Positions 6,764 to 11,258 of a stretch of 11,258 nucleotides of DNA are shown in pieces (position 1 is the stretch's first letter; every line of letters starts with the position of its first letter). The notes below the pieces were generated by a model that made no database searches, was not told where the DNA came from, and saw nothing but the letters and a program-made list of their open reading frames with translations. This stretch comes from Euperipatoides rowelli (taxonomy: Eukaryota; Onychophora; Udeonychophora; Euonychophora; Peripatopsidae): NCBI GenBank assembly GCA_003024985.2, contig PXIH01S0005600.1; one strand, given 5' to 3'. Both the position numbers and the translations under genes were made by a program.

Positions 6764-8147
6764 GCTGATTTCTTCGTTAGATTGATGATGGTGACTAATC
6801 TGTCATTTGGGTGTGGTATATTTCCTGACATATGGAAAAAAAAAGTTTGATCTGTCCAATGCATAAAAGGGGTGATAAAATGTTGATATCAAATTACAGA
6901 CCAATAAGTCATCTGTCCAATTTATCAAAAATTTTAGAAAGGGTAATGTTAAAGAGACTAAAACTGCATAATATAGATAAATATATTTTTAGTGTTAATA
7001 TGCACGGATTTTTGAGCAATAAATCTACATTTACAAATTTAATGAAGCTTAATATAGATATCAACAACTTCACTAAGAGCTTTCCTACCGATATTATTTA
7101 TTTAGACTTAAAACCGGCTTTTGATGTGGTTGATCATGATATTATTATTTCTAAATTGTTAGAATATGCCTTCCCTAAATATATTATAGCTCTGTTAGTT
7201 AGTTTCTTAAGTTATAGGCAAGTGTCAGTGGAGATAAATAATGATAGATCAGCGTTCAAAACCATTAATTAAGGAATACCTCAAGGAAGTGTTTTTTCAA
7301 CATTCTTATTTAATTTAATGTGTAAAATAGCTAAAATATACACTAAAAATACCTTGTTATATGCAGATGACATAAAAATATATGGTCCAGTAAATAATTA
7401 TGATAGCTTTTGTAAAATTACAAATCTGATATCACAAATAATATACTCATGCAAAGCAGAAAATTGAATAATTAACAATGAAAAAACTTCAATTCTACAT
7501 ATTGGAAAGTATAATCCAAAATATAAATAGTTCATAGATGGCCTAAAAATAAAGTAAGTATCTGAATATAAAGACTTGGGAATTAAATTTAATATAGATT
7601 TCAATCAGAGGCAACATATGTTGGATATAAATGGTAATATGAGAAGGAAGTTCAGATACCTTAGAAATAATCTGAAATTCTTCTCTCCTAGAACATTTGA
7701 AGTAATTTATAAAAGCTATATAATGCCCTTAATCGAATATGGGAGTGATATTTCTCATGAACCAAACAAAGGTGATTTGGATTTACTGGATAGAACTTTC
7801 AGGTACTTCACGAAAGAAATTGCAGGGTTTGGTGGATTTTCGTTTGGTAATAGATTGAACAAACTTAATCTTCTCACACCATCTCAATTGCTAATCAAAA
7901 ACGATCTGTTATATATGTATAAGGAGATTGTCTTGAAAAATAATCATATGGGTACTTTTTGTTGAATGATAGAAAATCAAGCAGACTGCATTGATTTGCA
8001 GTTAAAATCTCCAGTTCTTTTAATAGATTTTTAGATAAATCAATTTTTAAAATAAGAATTATAATTTGGAAAGTGATCCCTGACAATTTATTCATGATCT
8101 CTTTTAAAAAGTTCAAGAATGAAATTGATAAATATGTCAATTGCTAG
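6764..8147 (+). pseudogene. LINE reverse transcriptase (C-terminal part of ORF2), heavily mutated
   Basis: Reverse transcriptase of a non-LTR retrotransposon, CR1/Jockey group (clade not certain). Blocks in order: GIFPDIWK (frame from 6764), PMHKRGD and NYRPIS (near 6892), AFD with the first catalytic Asp region (7105-7125), GIPQGS (7273-7290), YADD (7360-7371), KDLGI (near 7570), YGSDISHEP (near 7738), then the conserved C-terminus, where a Trp followed by an IPDNL-like block precedes a basic FKK..K segment and the natural stop TAG 8145-8147. Breaks: a net -1 shift in the A run at about 6836-6844, stops at 7270 (TAA), 7465 (TGA, where family members often have Trp), 7528 (TAG) and 7555 (TAA), a net -1 shift in the T run 7956-7960, and a TGA at 7992. 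The catalytic Asp residues survive but no product is possible. Confidence 0.85.
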
Positions 8148-9235
8148 CTAAAAGAGCAGCAAATAACAATAAAACTCCCCATTTTATTCCTATACCACCT
8201 TTTCATTTTTTTAGCAAGTTATCAGTATTAATTATTATATATTATTTTGTTGTAAATATTTTTTTTTTTCCCATATATTTTATATGTGCTATCTCCCCCC
8301 CCCCCCCCCCCCTTTCTCACTGGTCATCCCTGAGTATGGCCAACATTATAGCCTACTTGAGAATAATTCATAGAATGAACTTTCAGTAAGAAAATTGGAA
8401 CTTTCCCCCCTCCAAATTGCAATATTTCACAAGATTTGGACTTTTTATTTAAGTTATGATTTTACAAGAGCCACAAATGAAGCTTCACATCGTTTCCTTG
8501 TTGTTATGGAGATTTGAACTATTTGGTTACTAGAGGGAGCTACTGTACATCTTACATCATTGTAATTAACATAACAGCTGACAAGTGACGTTACCTATTA
8601 GACCAAATTCAACAGCTCTTTGGACGCTTTTGACTACCTGCCAGTATAAAACCTTGAGCAGAGTGAAAATTCGAGAGATGGGACCTGAATTTTGATGGTT
8701 GCCAGAAGCTAAGCTCCTGCAACCAAGGAGTTCGAACACTAGACCGGACACTGACTANGTAGCCTTCTTTAGACGACCTCTGAAAAGGCCTGCTGAAGTT
8801 CAGCCGAAGGCATCCTCATTTTACCCATCTAAAATTATCTACTGAAATCTACCAATGTTATTACATAATAAAATCTACTCTGACTTAGAATTCCACCTCC
8901 CTAGTAACCATAATATTCTCCGTGTTTACCTACTACAATTTATCTGCAGACGTAGCAAGTAAATTTATATTTCTAGAATTTTATAGCTAGCTTATAAACC
9001 TTGAACTTGTAGACTTTCTGAAATTATTTCCCTTCCAAATTATCGTTGTTAGCCCTATTCCAATTTCTCATCCCTTCTCCCCCTTTACCCAAATTCTATT
9101 CTATCATAGTTTAAATATAACATTGTAAGGGGTTATTTTCAATGTATTTAGTGGGAAAGGAATTTATTGTTATTTAGTTTTTAGCAAACAAAATGTGCTT
9201 TTGCTAAAGAAGTTCTAGTTTGTGTGTGTGTAGAG
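8148..9235 (+). other. Proximal 3' region of the LINE or nested unknown repeat, no gene
   Basis: No protein-like frame. Contents: an 18-base C run at 8295-8312; a short inverted pair GGTTACTAGAGGGAG (8525-8539) and CTCCCTAGTAACC (8897-8909), differing by a 2-base gap; a TATAAAA at 8645-8651 of unknown meaning; an unresolved base at 8758; and a GT run at 9220-9229. The part from about 8395 to 8830 is more mixed in composition than its neighbours, which may mark a nested insertion, but I cannot define its ends. Confidence 0.4.
8295..8312 (+). repeat. Poly(C) run, 18 bases
   Basis: Eighteen consecutive C in otherwise AT-rich DNA, directly after the LINE coding end. The run length is likely polymorphic and prone to assembly error. 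Confidence 0.9.
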
Positions 9236-9454
9236 GCCAAACACTGAAATGACATATCTTAATCTATTCTTTTTTTCAGATGCCTTTCCAAGTGAGCATG
9301 AGATAGGGTCATACCTGTTCCTCTCTATCAGGGCAGAGGTAATAAGGGATTAGCTTCCTTGTACCTCTTGAGTCCCTAGTGGGCCAGCCCGGGTTGGAAT
9401 TTAGTAGGATTTAGTTAGGCTACCATTTTATTTTGTCTCGTGCTGATTACTTAG

Positions 9455-9465
9455 CCCCCCCCCCC
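9455..9465 (+). repeat. Poly(C) run, 11 bases
   Basis: Eleven consecutive C in the LINE 3' region; the second such run within 1.2 kb on the same strand. Confidence 0.85.
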
Positions 9466-9548
9466 ATAAGAGAAATAACCATCAATTGGCACAACAGACC
9501 CTGTTTCAGTAAATATCATGTTTTCGGGGTGGTAATGCCTGCAAAGAG

Positions 9549-9602
9549 CTTACATGTGAATATGATGCATCAGTAATTTCGGATCGGGTATTTACATGTA
9601 AG
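9549..9602 (+). repeat. Inverted repeat / hairpin, 14-bp arms
   Basis: CTTACATGTGAATA (9549-9562) pairs with TATTTACATGTAAG (9589-9602) at 13 of 14 positions, leaving a 26-base loop. It could fold in the LINE transcript. Confidence 0.55.
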
Positions 9603-10064
9603 TGTAGGCTAAGCTAGTAATGGAGGCCTGATATTTACTTGCTAATTTCTCCGATGGAATATATCTCTCCAATCTGTAAAGGCCAGGATGTATTGAGATC
9701 TTACGTGCCTCCTCACTGGGTTGCACAGAGTCCCCCAAGCCGAGGTTATGGAGAAAATAGAGATTATTCCCAGTTAGGGCTTATAACTTAGTATTTGTGC
9801 CGGCCACGGCGTGAATACCTGCACTAATTATAAGCGAGACTTAATTTCTAAGAGACATAATAATATAACTATCATTCTCAAATGTTGGGGAAGATTGTTA
9901 TTGAGCTATGTTAGTTAGTAATATAGTCCCCATCTTAGTAGATATATTTAGAAATTGCTGTGATTGTTCAGTCTTCCATGCCAGTGCACGACCTGCGCCA
10001 GCCTCGGAGATTGCAGTCATAGTGACTTCTATTAATACCAGGCTATGACCCAAATTAAGCTTAC

Positions 10065-10080
10065 CAAACCCAATGGTTTG
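10065..10080 (+). repeat. Small hairpin CAAACC-CAAT-GGTTTG
   Basis: Perfect 6-bp stem with a 4-base loop. It is nearly the same sequence as the hairpin just before the LINE tail (10482-10497). Confidence 0.55.
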
Positions 10081-10481
10081 TCTCGTGATAGAATGGAGTT
10101 AATAGGGGGTAGGGAGACTCCATGACGCTAACCATTTCCAGCCCGATGAAGCCTTGTTAGTCTAATATCGGACAAATATATTAAAGAGTTTACAATTATA
10201 GATCGGTCGTGTTGATGTTCCAGTAAGAAAGTTTATACTGTTCTATGTAGTACTTAGTATTTTATGTTCCATGATCAAATAGATCTTGGATTGAGGAAGT
10301 TAATGTTTCTTTAGTTGTTGTATGTAAATCTGAATTTTTATGATTTTATTTGTATTGTATATTATCAGCTAAATGTTATTTTCTGATTTTAACTATCAGA
10401 TAGTATACCATAATACCTGCTGTAAATATATTTGTTGATTTGTGTTTGTATTGTTTGTTCTTTTGTTGATTTTCAGTTGTA

Positions 10482-10497
10482 CAAACCAAATGGTTTA
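10482..10497 (+). repeat. Hairpin immediately upstream of LINE tail
   Basis: CAAACC-AAAT-GGTTTA: five pairs (AAACC/GGTTT) closing a 4-base loop, 10 bases before the (AATA)n tail. In L2/CR1-group LINEs a small 3' stem-loop next to the tail is known to be recognised by the reverse transcriptase. Position and form fit that role here, as an inference. Confidence 0.5.
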
Positions 10498-10506
10498 TAT
10501 CATTTG

Positions 10507-10525
10507 AATAAAATAAATAAATAAA
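10507..10525 (+). repeat. LINE 3' tail, (AATA)n
   Basis: AATAAAATAAATAAATAAA marks the 3' end of the insertion. The minisatellite resumes at once with GTGAGAGTAG. The short A-rich tandem tail is typical of CR1/Jockey-like LINE ends and also contains AATAAA signals. Confidence 0.7.
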
Positions 10526-10789
10526 GTGAGAGTAGTATTTAGACATAAGTCACCTGTTTGAAAGTCTTCTGTGGTTCTTTAATTACACCAAGTACAAGTT
10601 TGAGTGATAATCAGATATCATTTCTCTGCAGATACATTTTTGACTTTATTTACATAATGCATAATTGAGAGTGGTAATCATGTAGAGTTCTCCCATCTAA
10701 GTGCTTTTCTAGTTCTTTATTTACATCAAGAAAATTTGAGAATACCTATCTGCAGGTATGAGTTATCATTATTTATATCATGCAAAAAG
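10526..10789 (+). repeat. Minisatellite, right block
   Basis: Continues the array seen at 6511-6759. It starts mid-unit with GTGAGAGTAG, then units begin at 10573 (GGTTCTTTAATTACA), about 10641 (GACTTTATTTACATAATG), about 10711 (GTTCTTTATTTACATCA) and about 10763 (ATCATTATTTATATCATG). CTGCAG-containing segments recur at about 10626 and 10751, as in the left block. Confidence 0.7.
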
Positions 10790-10805
10790 GAGAGAGAGAG
10801 AGAGA
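10790..10805 (+). repeat. (GA)8 microsatellite
   Basis: Eight GA units. They lie where a minisatellite unit has its GAGAGTGG segment, so they probably grew from that segment by slippage. Confidence 0.85.
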
Positions 10806-11258
10806 CAATAAAATAAATCTTGTATCATGAATTTAGATTTTTATGTGTTAGTTTTTTCCTCACACAATTAGAATAAAGTTCAAAAATTATAAATTTTCAT
10901 GAGTTTTTACTCAGTTATCCTCATTATACAATGGATGGGAGGATTTCTGATTTGTGGCTGTGATAACATATACCGGTACTTATTTGATTTCTTCATAGAT
11001 TTTGTTTTGTCTACTCATCAATACATTTTTCCTTTTTTCATTCTAGAAAACCGGTTTTGTAGAAATAATTATATGTAAACTTGTATTTTCAATTATATGA
11101 CTAAATTCATGTGTGTGTTTATAAATCAAGTTTTTATCACATTTTAAATGTTCATGCATGTGCAGAATTCTGCCTCTCCCTGTTCGGTAGATCCTATATA
11201 TAATTTTGGGAATGCAATATACAATGTTTATAAGCTCCACCCTCTTATCTGTAAATAA
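10806..11258. other. AT-rich end of window, no convincing gene
   Basis: A pyrimidine tract ending in TTCTAG at 11046 looks like a splice acceptor, but only 17 codons stay open after it, to a TGA at 11098-11100. The 65-codon minus-strand frame at 11043-11240 looks like chance. Confidence 0.45.

Larger units (their letters stand above)
9236..10506 (+). other. Distal LINE 3' untranslated region, GC-richer, structured
   Basis: A stretch visibly richer in G and C than the rest of the window, without open frames, running unbroken into the (AATA)n tail. I read it as the LINE 3' UTR, or as the 3' end of a second, more truncated element. It has an 11-base C run (9455-9465), a 14-bp inverted repeat at 9549-9602, and two near-identical small hairpins at 10065-10080 and 10482-10497. 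Confidence 0.5.
6760..10525 (+). mobile_element. 5'-truncated CR1/Jockey-type LINE insertion in the minisatellite
   Basis: The insertion is defined by the interruption of the same minisatellite on both sides. The left side starts inside the reverse transcriptase domain, so the endonuclease and any ORF1 are missing, as in typical truncated reverse transcription from the 3' end. The right side ends in (AATA)n at 10507-10525, preceded by a small hairpin. AGTAAG (6759-6764) versus AGTGAG (10525-10530) is only a weak target-duplication candidate; CR1-type elements often lack clear ones. The distance from RT stop to tail is almost 2.4 kb, long for this group, so the 3' part may contain nested insertions or a second element. 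Confidence 0.7.

Noticed and set aside
6836-6844. A9 run at a LINE frame change, as a programmed slippage site
   Set aside because: The reading frame carries several other stops and another shift, so simple decay or a sequencing error explains it better.
8141-8389. 82-codon open frame with a Pro run
   Set aside because: The proline run is the C18 tract translated, and its start overlaps the end of the LINE reading frame.
8725-8740. GAGTTCGAACACT, like a tRNA/SINE B box
   Set aside because: The match to the B-box consensus is imperfect and no convincing A box or tRNA fold lies upstream on either strand.
8786-8815. CTGAAGTTCAGCCGAAGG, like a hammerhead ribozyme core
   Set aside because: The CUGANGA core is not met (T in place of the final A) and the GAAA segment with matching stems is absent.
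11024-11100. Pyrimidine tract plus AG, then a 17-codon frame
   Set aside because: Too short and AT-rich to call an exon; no poly(A) signal or second exon seen.

Overview
The window looks like repeat-rich, AT-rich nuclear DNA from an animal, most likely an arthropod and probably an insect. Three things point there: a copia-type LTR retrotransposon whose primer-binding site matches the anticodon arm of initiator tRNA-Met, a CR1/Jockey-type LINE, and minisatellite/MITE-like debris. Motifs such as taggcct make me think of hemipterans, but that is only a guess. Nothing bacterial is present: there are no operons, ribosome binding sites, rRNA or tRNA genes that I can see.

Layout. Bases 1-787 are AT-rich and I see no gene. 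Bases 788-4266 are a complete insertion of a Ty1/copia element: two 454-bp LTRs (TGTT...AACA), a perfect 5-bp target duplication (AGTTG), a half-tRNA-type primer site and a polypurine tract. The interior carries Gag, protease and integrase, broken by four frameshifts and one nonsense codon, and lacks reverse transcriptase and RNase H. Bases 4730-4799 resemble one end of a hAT transposon. Bases 5771-5937 hold a strong splice acceptor followed by a 48-codon open stretch and, further on, a poly(A) signal. This is the only candidate for host-gene sequence here. Bases 6261-6498 are a 41-bp inverted-repeat (MITE-like) unit.

From about 6511 a minisatellite with units of roughly 70 bp begins. It is interrupted at about 6760 and resumes at about 10526. 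The interruption is a 5'-truncated LINE: a decayed reverse transcriptase reading frame (6764-8147), a very long 3' region that may be composite (8148-10506), and an (AATA)n tail. The minisatellite then ends in a (GA)8 run at 10790, and the rest to 11258 is AT-rich with no convincing gene.

Nothing here forms a functional pathway. The two main mobile elements are both coding-dead copies that would need partners supplied by intact relatives. I see no clear new biological system. The points most worth a second look are the RT-less but young copia copy, the uniform direction of all six frameshifts, the possible terminal exon, and the paired hairpins near the LINE 3' end.
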